A stretch of DNA of 64,000 nt, from assembly GCF_036417845.1 (NCBI RefSeq), contig NC_089981.1, positions 63,329,268 to 63,393,267 on the forward strand, given 5' to 3'. The position numbers were made by a program, and so were the translations under genes. Origin of the DNA: Apteryx mantelli. Its lineage: Eukaryota > Chordata > Aves > Apterygiformes > Apterygidae. Positions 20,501 to 33,499 of this stretch are shown piece by piece. Position 1 is the stretch's first letter. Every line of letters starts with the position of its first letter. The notes under the pieces were generated by a model, which searched no databases, was not told the origin of the DNA, and was given only the letters and a program-made list of their open reading frames with translations.

Positions 20501-23500
20501 GGTCATTTTTACTGATAAAGTAACTGGAATGGGGGGGGGGAAAAAAATACTTCCCTTACCAAAGGTTTACACCTCAATACAGGAAATTGTCAATTAAGGC
20601 CCTTTGTGCCTTATATGGGATCTCTGGCAGGTAAAAGAAATACACCAGGAAAGTGGGCTTGCCTTCTTCCTAGCAATTCTGTAGGTATCTGATGTAGGCC
20701 AGTGTTGGAAACAGTACTGGCCTTACATGTGCTTTTGGACTAACTCAATTATTTTGTTCTTAAGCTTATTATACCAAGAAAAGTCTTGAGTTGAATTAAT
20801 CAGCTTTAATAGTCTTACAAAGCTTTAAGTAGTAGACTTTAAAATTCCTTCAGTTTAACATTACTTCCAACAAACCAGCATAAGCAAGTTAGACTTACAT
20901 TTATACTAAAAGGTAGGGAAATTATTTAGCTACTCAGGCCTCCACTGACTTACAGAACATCATAAAAGGTACTTTTAGAGACTTGCATCGTTTTTATAAG
21001 GGATGTCATCTTAATAGCTATGAAACACAAGTAAAGCAAATAGATTAAGAATGATTTTGGCTAGGATAAAATAACTACAAAGCTAAACTATGATTAGGCA
21101 CTGTTTTAATTCCTCAGAGTCTAAACAAGCACAGAAATCACTGGAGGTCACAACATTTGGACAGCAATGTTACTATGGTAAGTAGAACTCGACGCTTCTG
21201 CATTTTTTCCAGTGGTAAAATTTATGTGGTTAATCTTGCTTTACAGTTTAATGCAACAACTTGTGAATAATATCATATCTGTTTGTGTGTGTCTTTAAGA
21301 CAGCAATATTTCACAACTTTCACTTCTTTTTATTTACTTCAGCCAAAATCAGAGGATGAAGAAGGCTGGAAAAAGTTTTGCCTGGGTGAAAGATTATACT
21401 CAGAAATAGATACACTATCTGATAATGAAAATCTAGGAATTGATTACATAAAGGTGGGTATAGGACTTCTATCTAATTTTCAGCTGCTGTTTTTCATGAG
21501 TAACTCCTACTAGCTGTTACCACTTTTTGCTAAATTGAAAGTAGGCTCTCTGGTGAGCACTAAGTCCCTTTCTTTTTTTCCCCCTTTTAAGTGGAAACCA
21601 AGTGAAGCAGAGAATAAGTCTATATTTCTTCTCTCAGAAAGTTGAAGAGTTCCCTAATCTGTTATCAGCAAAAGCATAATATTGAGTTGTTAACTGAACA
21701 GAAGGCTTTTTGCATAGTCTGCTGTAGAATTTTGTTGAATGGTAGTAATGTGGTTTTTGCCTTTGTACACGCTATTCTAAAACTCGCCCTTCGCTCAATT
21801 CTTTTTTTAAAGAGTGCTTTTACTGTTACTTGTAAAACAAAGTTCTTTGATATCAAACTTGACTCGACCTTATCTTAAACTTTGAAGATTTTTAAATGAA
21901 CATCAAAACTCAGAACAGAATTCAGTCACTATAAATGCCTGAACATTCCATTAAAATATTAGCAAATTCTAAATCAGAACAAAAGTATGTTGGTGATGGT
22001 CTCTGCATTTTCCAACTTGACTTTTTTCAGATGGGTTTTCCTCCTTTGCTAAGTATTGTAAGCAGAATGAATCAGGTAAGCCTACTTCTTACAATAGCAT
22101 AGCATTTTTGCATAAATTATTACTTCTCATGTTTCATCTGTTGCAGAAATCTTATCTTTTGTTCTGTGTTAGAGGAGGTAATTGTTTGTTATAACTGCTA
22201 TTTAGTTCATGCTTACAAGGAAAATACTTACCCATTATCTCACATTTAAGTATAAATCTCTTTACCGATTAACACTTACCATGACTAGTTATAAGAATAT
22301 TTACTTCTTGTAATTTCTCTGTAAAACACTTATTTTAATCTTTTAGTTCCTGCTGAATGCCCAGTTACGCGCTTGGCAATGTTTAAGATTTCTCCTGTGG
22401 TGTTTTAAGTGCAGGCCTTCAGTTTGACCATGAACTTTTACATACACTGCAAGAATAGAAGAATCAGATTTCCCTATTCTTCACTATTATGTTTCCCACT
22501 AGTTACCTTTATACATAAACAAACAGTCAATCTGATAAACCTCTTTCCTAATCTGTAGCTATCTAGCTATAAGTTTTTGTTAACACAGAAAATTACTTTG
22601 TTTATATAAAGTTCTTCCCAGGAACTGCTGCTTTGACACTTAATTTGCCCTTATATGCAACTTCAACCTGGAATAAATACCTTATAGAATCACAGTGGAT
22701 TGGAAATATATAACGTGTATGTTTAAAAATCTCATTTGCTTTTTATATAATAAAATCATTTATATAGAAGGACAACAAAGCAAGTTTTTGCAGGTGTTGC
22801 ATAGTCTCTTTCTGTTCCTCTTTTGAAGGCAACAGTAACCAGTGTCTTGGAATACCTGATAAACTGGTTTGGAGAGAAAAAATTTACTCCAGAACTGGTA
22901 ATGCTCAATTTATTCTATTTGCACATGAACACATTAAGCAAGGATAAATTGTGTATCATATTCTGTGAAATTATTTTAGATTCTAAAGAGTTTTCCAAAT
23001 GCATGTACTGTAATTCAGTCACTTTCAAAACTTGATTAGATACTAGAAAGAGTATTCATAGAACTTTTTGGAAGGTTAATTACAAATGCAAAAGATACAG
23101 ATCTACTGGCTACTGTTGAAAATCCTCCTTTCTGTTGTTTCCCACACTAACTTAATCTGCAAGGTTAGATGAACATCAATGCTCAGGAGGAAAGAGTATC
23201 AGACTGGTGAAGCTTTGGTTCAGACCAGTTTAAGCTGTCAGGGTGCTGCAATTATGTATGCTGACATCTCCCTCTCAGTTTGGAGACGCATGGTAATTTG
23301 CAGGCAAAGACAAGTTCAATCTTTCCATGTGCAGCACTGACCAGAGACCTTAGCTGTGTTAATGTGGTAACAGGTCTGGTCTAATAAGAAATCCTGATTG
23401 ATGGGACACATTAGCATGGAATTTTGCCATAACTACCCTAACTAGCTATGTAATGGTGTCTATCTACAAAAGACCATGGTAGTTGCATTTTTATTCAGTA

Positions 23501-25034
23501 CCACAAAGTAAGAAGTAATCTTGTATTACTCTTTATAATACTAAACAAAGTTGCACTATTTTTGAGTCATTTAAAGACCTTTCATATTTTGTCCTTTTCT
23601 ATAGGACAGATTCCTTAGTGACTGTAGAGCATGTGCATATTGAATCTTAGTTTATTCCTACAACAGAACCCAGTACAAGCATTAGACATTGTAACTAATT
23701 TAGTAAGTTATGCTGTAGCAAAAGTTAGGTTTATAAAGCCATAGACTTCAGTGAAGTAGAAAGCAAAAAGACATGTTTTCACAGTGGTACAGAACTAACT
23801 TAAAGCTGGTCTGACAGTGTGAACTGCACAAAGATCTGGCTTAATACATTCTGTCTTTAAGAATGGCTTTCCATAGTTTGTGAAGTTAAAAATTAATAGC
23901 TAAGTAACAGTCTTTTAGATATTGGTAAGTAATTCTTTGTGCTGACTTTAATAGTGGAATTATTATTAATTATTAATTTGTAGCTTGGCCAGTATTCCAA
24001 ACAATAATATCAGGAAATCCAAAAGTGCTTCTCACAAAAAGCTCATCTAGAGACACAAAATTCAACTAAGCAGTACCTATTTGGCTTTTAAACCTTTCAA
24101 TTCTGACAGTAGTACTTAAATGCAATTTTGGTTTTGAGATCTACATTGTAGTCTTGCTCTGTATAACAAGAACTGTATGAAATTTCAAGGAAATACCCAT
24201 AATTAAAAACCTGTTATTTTTATTTAAATACACACAGGGTAGATGGCTTTATGCACTGTTGGCATGCCTTGAAAAACCTTTGCTACCTGAAGCACATTCT
24301 CTTATTCGACAACTGGCAAGACGATGCTCTGAGGTCAGGGTGCTAGAGGTAAGGTTTAATTTATCATTGTGCAGAGGATTTGTTCAACTTAGCAAATTAT
24401 TAGGAGAATGATTTTTTCAGTTAAGTGTTTTAAGTATTTTTTCATGTACTAAATCTGCTAGAGAATGAAGGGTGCTGGTTATACTACAGGCAGTATAACA
24501 AGCAGTATAACATGGCTTTTTTTTTTCCTCCTTTGGGACACAAGTAGTGTGAGAACTGTTCTGATACTTATTTCTCTTATAGGAGAACAAGAATGAAGAA
24601 CAAGTATCAGCTTTGAACTTGATGATCTGCTTAGTTAGCAGGTGATGCAAATTATATCTAAAACAATAAAGTATATTCAGAATAAATTATGATTACCCTT
24701 GTCCTAGCCTAGATTCTTTTAGAACTCAAAAAAAGTCAAAAAGTACTCTGAGTTAACATACCAAATATACTAAGCTAAAAGGACTTAAGATAAACTTAAA
24801 AAGACTTAAGATAAACTTAAACTTAAGAGTAAACTCATCAGTTTCCTCAAATGAGCCCTCTGAACTATAGAGTTATAAATATGAAAAAAGTCCTCTAAAT
24901 AAGAGCTTGAAAGCAAGTATACTGACAACTCAAGGGAAAGTAAAGAGAATATTGCATTAAAGGGTTCTTACCGTATTCCACTTCTCTCTGCTAGGTACTT
25001 CGATCAGCGTGATTTGGCTGATGAGCCTTCCTAG
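17205..25034 (+). CDS. GEMIN2: GEMIN2 (SIP1), SMN-complex subunit for snRNP assembly
   Basis: Ten exons: 17205-17326, 17956-18040, 19278-19367, 21118-21177, 21343-21453, 22031-22075, 22829-22897, 24238-24348, 24583-24641, 24995-25034. They total 792 nt, giving 263 residues and a TAG stop, with consistent phases and GT-AG borders throughout. The ATG has a strong context (GCGGCCATGG). Recognisable stretches are [83 protein letters not shown] and the C-terminus [12 protein letters not shown]. Gemin2 wraps around the Sm protein pentamer and binds the N-terminus of SMN during cytoplasmic assembly of spliceosomal snRNPs. Length and order match the vertebrate family. An in-frame upstream ATG at 17124 could add 27 residues. 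Introns 3 and 7 are the longest and hold no other feature I can support. Confidence 0.97.
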
Positions 25035-25447
25035 ATTGTTTTGAGAACAACATATGTTTTGTGTTGCCATAGTACAAACAGCATTATCAGGGTTAACAGC
25101 AAGATGCTGCACAGTTCAGACCTGAAGTACTACACAACCACTTCAGAACACCCTCACGATAATGCATTTGGGATAGCTATATGAATAAGCTGATTTTAAG
25201 CTGATCTTTTGCAAGAGATTACCAGTCTCTCCAACACTGTCATGATCTGAAAAAGATCAAAGTGTCTGTCATCATCTCTCAAATTACAATCTCTGTAGAC
25301 TACACTCTTTGTTAGAAATTTCTACAGTCTGAGTAATCCCATGGGCACTGCCATCAGGCAAAGACTTCTAGTCTAAGTTTAAAGTGAACTTAAATCACAA
25401 AAGATTGTTCTTTATCTAAGACTCAGCTGTTGAGGACTTTTTTAAAC

Positions 25448-25453
25448 AATAAA
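25448..25453 (+). terminator. GEMIN2: Candidate GEMIN2 polyadenylation signal
   Basis: AATAAA about 415 bases after the GEMIN2 stop codon, followed by a T/G-containing stretch. Other AATAAA copies follow near 25920 and 26042, so the true end is not certain. Confidence 0.5.
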
Positions 25454-25459
25454 GTGTCT

Positions 25460-27980
25460 TTTAAAGAGTGTTCTTAAGCAACTTGATTTTTCTGATTCTT
25501 CATAGTATTTTTCAACTGCCTTATTATAGAGAACTACACAACAATGACTTTTCAGCTTCAGTTTCTGAGTTTAAGCACTGTTAAGCAGTTCAGCTGTAGC
25601 TACTGAGTTACTGAAACAATTTAGTAAAACATAAAAGAAAGTGGTGTTAAGACTTCCTGGATAATAATTTATTATTTCTTAGTAAACTAATGCAGAAACC
25701 CATGAAAGTTAACACAGCTGTATTCAGTGCTCTTTAACAGAAGCTTTTATTAAATGGAAGGAACAAGTTTATTTTCTATATGGTGTCTTGACAAATACCT
25801 TACCTCACCTATTTGACTTCATATATTTAACATGGAATGCTTCCACACAACTATCAGCATCTGCTTTGTGTTTCCTGTGGTTCTCATTATATTCAACAAC
25901 TAAAAAGCTAAAGGAACAATAAATGCTGCTGATACAGCAAGTTGGTATACAGTATTTTCCCAGTAAACAGGTAGTAAGCTTCAATTAAGTCCCTCACTAT
26001 TGTTTAAAAATTTTTTTTTCTTTAAAGTACAATTAGTTATCAATAAACCTTTAAAGTGTCTTAGTTACTGGCACTTTTACATCTGGAATAGCAGTCCTAA
26101 CAGTCAAGTACAAAATGAGGGTGAATTATAATACCTACTTGAGTTTTAATTCTAGAGAGATGCAAATGACAATTCAGTCTTGTTGTTATTGAATGTCCAC
26201 CACATGTTGCAGATGCGTAAGAATGTGCCATCAAAATGTCCATCCATTTGACATACAGTACAAGTTATCATCTCTAGCCTCTTCAGCAGTATTTCCAGCA
26301 TGTTTAAAAGCAGGATGAAGTGGTAACACAAGAACCCATAAAATGCACTCAGGAAGAGTATTAGTCAATTCCCTAGCTACAATTTCAAACAAGTCTGAAT
26401 CATGCATATTTTTGATTTAAGAAATTAAATCCATATCTACAGATAAATGAAACATACAGCTTTCCTGTAAGCTTTATACCATTGTAAGACCCAACTGTTT
26501 TAATCAGCGTAACAGTTGGATCCTCATTGAGTACCATACCACAGAACTTACTTTTCTCTCTGTACACAGTGGGATAGCATTCTGCTCTTTTTGAGTTCTG
26601 TTCTATGTGCTTCCCAAAACTGTTAAGCTAATCAGCTAGAACTAATCTGAACTGTCATTAACAGAACCTGAAAAGATCACAACTTGGTCACATCTTAAGC
26701 TCAAGTATAGTAAACCCCTGGTTATCACATTTATAAGCTTTAGCTTGCCAGCTTATAACAGCCATCTAGTAAAGGACCAAGTCATTCCAACCTCCCTAGA
26801 GTTTAGGGAATAGTTTCTGCTGTTCTTGCCCACCATGCAACTAAAAAAACATATACTTCTTCCAACAAAGACAACAGCTATAGCAGACAAAGGTGCTACT
26901 ATAACATGTTAGTTTTTCTATTTAGCCTGTATTTGCTGTTCTTAAAGTAGCACCAAACTGAATTGCTACCACAAGACAAGGCATTCTTACACTTCTGAGT
27001 GAGGACAATAAGACTCAGTAATACCATCAGTTTCTATCATGATTCATTTCAAAAATATAAAGCCCGAATTTGTCAACAGAAAAGTCTTAAGCAAAATTCA
27101 TTAAAAGTAGTTTAAACAAGATGTTCTCATGCTTACCTAGAGCAAGATATGTATTGCTATGCAAATCTTGTAACAAGAAGTATTTAACAAACCCCAATGT
27201 CCTCAGAGCTTTGGTCATGCCTTTACAGCTCCTTGCAGGCCTAACCATCTTCCTGCTGATACTCATTACAGAAGTGAGTTGTAGCTAGCAATTAAAAACA
27301 ATTATGTTAATACTGACATTATGCACCACAAGCTAAAACAAATTTCCTTCTTTGTCCAGTAGCAGATGACCTTAGCTGGAAAATTCTTCTGAAGCAAAAG
27401 AAACAGCTATGAATTTTAAGGAGGCAGAAGATATTGTTTAACTATATAGAAAAGTTTTCTCTTTTCTACTGCCCAGTATCATTCCCATAGCCAAGGAACT
27501 AAGCCTTCACTGAACACCGTAAGTGAAAGCTGTTGGTTCATGTGATGAAGGCTTCTTCAGAATAATGCAAAGCAATTGCTGCCTTACAGTTTAGAGCCAA
27601 TAGGGAAAGGTAGCAGTTTGGCATTCATGTTAGGTGTCACAAAAGATATTAGTTTTTTACTCCAATTTAGTCTTGGTCAATCTTTTGCTCAGTTCTTAAA
27701 ATGTGCCTCTGGTCTTCCATATGTGCTGTTTTGGCAATTCAAATCTTTTGTTGAAATCTTTTTGAGCTGACAGTTTTTACTGTAATGGACATTAATACCT
27801 TGGTATAGAATTAATTTCATACCAAGAGGTGAGAATAGTGTTATTCTGATGGACATTTATTATATGTAATGTAGGAATTTTGCTGCAACCTGCTATAACT
27901 TACAAGCTACACAAAAAAGCAAAACCAAGATACTGAGTCCACACACACAAAGGATTAAGGTAGATACCCAGATTTGAAAG
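25460..27980. other. GEMIN2-TRAPPC6B convergent interval (3' UTR space)
   Basis: About 2.9 kb lie between the two facing stop codons. The stretch is AT-rich, has no coding exon I recognise, and must contain both 3' UTRs. Several poly(A) hexamers occur on each strand: TTTATT (minus signal) at 25746-25751, 25768-25773 and 27856-27861, and AATAAA on the plus strand near 25448 and 25920. The two transcripts may therefore end close together or overlap. Confidence 0.5.
27856..27861 (-). terminator. TRAPPC6B: Candidate proximal TRAPPC6B polyadenylation signal
   Basis: TTTATT on the plus strand is AATAAA on the minus strand, about 125 bases after the TRAPPC6B stop. Similar hexamers further along would allow a longer 3' UTR. 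Confidence 0.35.
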
Positions 27981-27984
27981 TGTT

Positions 27985-30900
27985 CTACATCTTCTGTATC
28001 ATCACCTGAAATTTACCTGCAAAGAAAAAGCAAAGTCAACTAAAGAATCGGCGATAGAATTCTTTTTCAAAGTAATTATTTCTTTGTAATTGTTTTGTTA
28101 AAAAAAAAAAAAAACACACACACACACAAGGAATGTTCCTGTCTTATGGTTTAATAGTGAAAAAGCTAGACATTATATAAATTTAAATGTTAAATTTTAA
28201 CTCCAACTGAACAGCTTTTTTTAAGTTGATCCATGTCCCACATTTAAATTAAGTTGACAGAACTGTTTTAAATTTGTGCAAAGCCTGTGGAAATTTTTAA
28301 ATCCATCTTAATCAACTTGGGTAGTTACAATGGACTTCACCTAGTTGCATAACTAGTTGTTTTTAATCTTCACTTGTGCATGTAGCCTTCTACTTCTACA
28401 TATTTACATATTTGATGCTTTCAAATGTAAATACAACTCTTTAGTTTTGCTTCCCACTTAGTATCATGGAGGTTCCCCTATACAAGTATTTTCTCAGCAG
28501 TAAAGCATTTAGTGTCAAGCCATGTCCTGAAGTTCATATAGGGCCCTTTGGACCAAAAGCTTCAAACTCATCCCACTTCGATAAATGCTTATATAGTGAT
28601 GAAGTAGATGAAGAAAGTTATTAAGTGAGCTAACAACTGAATACTTTGAGGACTACTTACATGCAGGCATTGTTGAAACTTCAGCTGTTACAATGCTCTT
28701 TATACCCAAATTGGATAGGCCTCCTCTGATCAGTCCACAGGTAAATGCTAGATACTAAACAAAGTTACACTTAAAATAAATCTCAAGGGTCAAGCTTGTT
28801 ACAGAATTTTGAGACTAAGTCCTTAAAAGCAATACTTAACACTTATAAAATGTAAACCTTTGGGAGTAACTTCAAATTTGAGAAGCATTAGCTGAACTCC
28901 AATTATTTGCTCAAAATTGATGTTACATTCTTCAAAACAAATAGTTATACGACTAGCAGAAATTGTGAAATATGGGGGATTTTTGGTCATGTGTCATGAC
29001 TGGATACCCCATATCTACTCAGGTGTAAATTCTGATCAAGCTTTCCCAACTTTTAGGGGATTAAAAGCATCTCTCATAGACGGAGGTATTTGATATTTAG
29101 TACAGTGGAGTTCACAATGCAGGTTTCCCTTGGTAGAAGCACTATCTTGAGTCTCTTCTATCTTGAGTCTCTTCTATCTATTTTCATTAGACTAGTGGGA
29201 ATTTAGTATCTTCAAGACAATTATCCCTAAAACTTGACTGAAATTTGCAACAGGTATTAAAGTCACTGAAGGAAACAGTCCAAGACTGTATTACTGCATA
29301 GGTCTCATCTCCTTAGAATACAAGAACTAAATATCTGCAGATCTATTTACAATATATGGTGCAAAACAGAAAGAATATCTCACGTCATATCAAAAAAAAA
29401 AAAGCCACAAGGATAATGGCCTGCAACTGGGATGACTAAATCTAAGAGAGCAAGAATTAAAAAAAATAATAATAAAACTGAGTGCCCCATTTCTTACATC
29501 CACTTCAACCAAAGCCCCTGCTCAGAGGTTCTGCAGAGGCATTGATTTTATTTTACTCAACTATTATGCTAACTCAGCATAACTCATAAATAAAACTATT
29601 TTTAATTGATGGAAGATCTCTTTGAATGTTCATACCATCTCAAAAGTTTGTTCTGCATAATTAAGTGCCTTCCAAATTTCTCTCTGAAATTTTGAGAAAG
29701 CAATCTGAAAGCAATGTGAAAGCATGAGAAAGAATTTGTGATAGCGGCAGAATTTTCTTCCTTAACTGCACACAAAGTATGAACATCAACTCAGCTATTT
29801 TCCACTTGCAGTCAGACCAGCTCTTACCACTGTGTAACTCAAACATGATGCCAGCAAGTTTCAAAGTTACAGTTGTTTCTCGAGTCACACATCAAATCCA
29901 CTATCGTGAAACAAGCTATAGTTTTAAAAAACGTTGTTGGAGTCTAAGTTTTAGTTGCCTTTTTGGAGAGTTTGTATCCATTCAATTCCAAAATTTAAAG
30001 TTAATACCAATAGATCATGATAATGCAAATCAAACTGGTAGTTCACCAGAATAAACATGAAGGGTACCTTTGGTGCATGTTCTAAATACTGCTTTCCTGC
30101 AGACATTTGCATCAAGAGTCGAAATTTATTGTCTTGAAGTACATAAATACCCTATTAAAAAAAAAAAAAAACTTTTTAGTAGCATGCCCAGTAACATTTA
30201 GTCAACATTCTGTGGGAAGAAATTAGTTTATCTGTAGATACAATATAACTATTTTTGAGTTGGAAAAAGAAATGTTAAATTAAGACATAATGCGATCTAA
30301 ATTTAAATTGTATTTACTTATATGAAAAACCAAAGAAAGGATACCTAAGTTGCAAATTTACACCAAGAGCTGTAAATAAAAATATGACCTTACATCAGTT
30401 AATCCTAAAAACCTTTATTTAGGTTTTTCTTGGAAGAGTCTTCTCAGCGCTCAGAAACAATAGTTCTGTATTAGACAGACTGTCTTTGTTAATATAGAAA
30501 GTACATGCTGACCTTTATATTTAGATTTTAATCTTCAGACTGTCTTTGTTAATATATAAAGTACATGCTGACCTTTATATTTAGATTTTAATCTTCATTT
30601 GGGTATGCAATTCACTATTCTTATTCTCAAGTTCAGTGAAGCCTATACATTCTTTAATAAAAGATATGGGCAACAACACTCAGAAGACAATCAAATTAAA
30701 AAATGTCTAGTGCTTTCAACATTAAAATTTTGTGGTACATTATAATATGTATTTTAATAAATGAAGTACGAAGACAGCATAGCTTAATCTATACCTGAAA
30801 TTTTAATTTTTTTGACAATGACTGTGCTATTTTAAAACTTCATAATCCTTGAAATGAAATTAAGGCTACATATACAATTTAGATTTAGGTTGTATATTAC

Positions 30901-33146
30901 AGTTTTCTTTTTATTCAAAAAAGATTTCTAACTTAATTATTATTTCTTAAAGTTATTGCTTGATAAACAGTCCAGTGAGAAATCAAATCTAATTATTTGG
31001 CACAATCCTTGTAAAAATTCTCTTGTCCTTACTTTGGTACAACAGGAAGACGGCCATAAGAAAATCAAGTTACTTAAAAGGAGAAGGACTTCTGATTCTA
31101 GTAAAATAACTCCTTAAATTATTTTGATCTTGCTTTAAGAACTGTGACTGTTGATATGGTAAAGGACATAGATACAATGAAATATCACCAAGATGCAAAT
31201 CTGAAGGGAAGTTTTTCAGCTGTCTCACATACAAGTATGTTCAACAGAGTGCAACTAAGCATTTCAGCTGCTGAAAACTGTAAGTATTCTTCAAAAACAA
31301 AAGTGACTTCAAGGAAGCCATTCTATTTAAATAGGTATTAAGATAGCAACATCACTTTCTCAGTTAGTCTTCTACAAAACTATATTGTGAGATGCACAAA
31401 AAAAAGTTCTTATACAAGTGTTGATCGACTGTAATTATTACTATCCCAAGCACTTCAGTTTGTTTAGCTCTACAACAGACAGTGCTTATAAAATTAAAGC
31501 ATTTAGTCTTTTCAAACAGGGTGACTATAAAACACTATAAATGAACATTAATGAATTGTATTCTGAAACTATATGCTAAAATGAACCTTAAATATCACTA
31601 CTTTTAAAGAAAAAATATAAACAACATTCTGGGTTTCTTATTAACTTGAGACCAAGACAACCAAAAATGCACTGATACCACAAAACAGTGTTACTAATTT
31701 TATAAGTTAAATCTTATCCTACAGCATTAGTACCTGATGATTAGTCCTGAGATTATCTATTTGTTTTTTGAATACAGTTGTCCAAAAGTCTTTGCAAATG
31801 AACTTCATAATATCTAATTCATCCTTGAACCTGGCAGTATCTTTTGTAAACCTAAGGGATAAATAAGAAATACATTAATAAAGAAGGCGCACAACAATCC
31901 AACTGATTAAGTAGAAAAAGAAAATTCAAAAAATGACATTGTGCAACATTACTTTTGAGGCTGTCATAGAAATTAGTGGTTTGACTATTGTGTAATGTCA
32001 TTTTAGCATCACCCAGCTTTCATCATGCATTATAACTTAAGAGCAACACAGTGTTATCTAAGTATTTGCAACAGTATATTAGAATAAGTGGCTTTGAATT
32101 TTATGATTATTAAAGATGGATGAAATACAGAAAGATGCAAAGCACTCAGTTTTATCCTCAACTAATTTTCTAAATAAAAGAGAAACATAAAGCTAATACA
32201 TTTACTATAGCTCAGAAGGACTCCTTCAAAAATGAGAAAAAGCACTAATGCATAGTAACAAACACCTGATACTTTCTCCAGTTTCCTAGCAAGGGGTCTC
32301 TTTCCCTTGCTTACCTCAGAATTCTCTCCCTTTCTCCTCCTGAATAGTCTTTATCGAGCACTAAAGCGTTGCTTTATTCAATGAAAACAAGACTTCAGAA
32401 ACTCATGATCCTCTACACGACCCCAAAACGAGGGCGCTGAAGTTGGATGTTCAGCAAGTCACAGCACATCCCCAAAGGGGTCACAGAGACAAGAAGATAA
32501 CATGCCCAGTCACAAAGCTGCAAGGACTGAGAGTGCTTAGAAAAAGGGAAATCCAGGAATAGCCAATCATATAATTATATTTAAGACATAAATTAGGAAG
32601 GTAACTACTAGAGAAAAGAAAATCATGAAACACACCAGAAGTAGGAAACATGAAATAGAGGAACTAGGTCTGCAGAGCGCAATTTAAAAGGACCGTAAGT
32701 ATTAAGAGCAGCCAGGCACCCTGGTTGACTCAGTTCTTACGACAGAAGACACTGGGAAAATACATATTCCAGCCTGCCCTGTGGCACTCAAACTCGTGCC
32801 TCGGCAAGACGGAGGCGCGAGCGGACGCCAGACCCAACCGCAGGAGGCAGGGGCGGCAGCAAAGAGCCTGCCCGGCGGCTCGCCCGGCCGCGGGGACCCA
32901 CCTCTCTATGAGCCCCTGCCCCACGCGGAAGCCCATGTTCTCCAGTTTGGTGATGCACCGGCCGTTCTCCTGCAAGACACAACAGCAACCGCCGCCTCAG
33001 CCCGGGGGGGGGGGGCCGGGCCGGGCCCGCCGCCGCTGGGCGGCCCCGCGGCGGGCCCCACTCACCCCTTCGCCCTGCTCGGCGGCCCGATACAGCCCCG
33101 CCACCATCTCGTTGTGCAGCAGGAGAAAAAGCGCCTCGTCCGCCAT
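27985..33146 (-). CDS. TRAPPC6B: TRAPPC6B, TRAPP tethering-complex subunit 6B
   Basis: Six exons, 5' to 3': 33066-33146, 32902-32969, 31734-31851, 30068-30151, 28661-28754, 27985-28016. They total 477 nt, giving 158 residues and TAG, the same length as I recall for the human protein, with matching phases and GT-AG borders. It starts [20 protein letters not shown] and continues [60 protein letters not shown] and ends FQVMIQKM. This is the Bet3/Trs33 alpha-beta fold. In TRAPP it pairs with Bet3-type subunits in the core that activates RAB1 and tethers vesicles at the early Golgi. TRAPPC6A is the paralog; the residues and neighbours fit 6B. The ATG overlaps a GATGGCGG context at the edge of the CpG island. 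No disruption is seen. Confidence 0.97.
28115..28128 (+). repeat. (CA)7 microsatellite after a poly-A run
   Basis: Fifteen A residues (28100-28114) are followed directly by seven CA units, in the last TRAPPC6B intron. The A-run joined to a microsatellite can mark an old retroposon tail, but no element body is recognisable beside it. Confidence 0.8.
29143..29174. repeat. 16-bp tandem duplication
   Basis: The unit TATCTTGAGTCTCTTC occurs twice in perfect tandem with a short partial third copy, inside TRAPPC6B intron 4. Confidence 0.85.
30476..30595. repeat. 60-bp tandem duplication, two copies, one mismatch
   Basis: Copy 1 (30476-30535) and copy 2 (30536-30595) are identical except for one base (ATATAGAAA against ATATATAAA). 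It lies within TRAPPC6B intron 3. The near identity points to a recent duplication. Confidence 0.95.
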
Positions 33147-33480
33147 CTCCGCGCCGCGGCGGGGCGCAGCCGCCCCGCCCTCTCCCGGCCCCGCGGTAAC
33201 GGCCGCCGCCACCGCCCCTTCCGGCTGCGCAGGGCAGGGGGCGGGGGCTGCCCCCGACGCCCCTCCCGCCGCAGGGGGCCTGACGCCTCTTGCAGCGCGG
33301 CTGGCTTTCCCGGGGGGGGCTCATGGCTTGGCGCTGCTGCCCGCCCTCAGCCGGCGGAAGGCCTCGTCTGGCTCGTTTGCACCGGCCAGCGTCGCTGCTG
33401 AAACTAGAAAGGCGCCTCCGCGTTAGCGGTGCCTGGGGTCCGCAACCCCGGCGCGCTCCCGAGGCTGGCGCCGACGTAAA
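32800..33480 (-). promoter_or_regulatory. TRAPPC6B: CpG-island promoter of TRAPPC6B
   Basis: A GC- and CpG-rich block covers exons 1 and 2 and the upstream side of TRAPPC6B. It includes a G-run at about 33004-33014. Long open frames on both strands here are by-products of GC richness. No TATA box is evident. Confidence 0.75.
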
Positions 33481-33499
33481 GCGCAGACTGTGCGAGCCC

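Noticed and set aside
22682-22706. TAGAATCACAGTGGATTGGAAA, cut to its first 20 bases TAGAATCACAGTGGATTGGA, as a possible CR1 LINE end
   Set aside because: The resemblance to the CR1 terminal sequence covers only about 25 bases with gaps, and no element body adjoins it.
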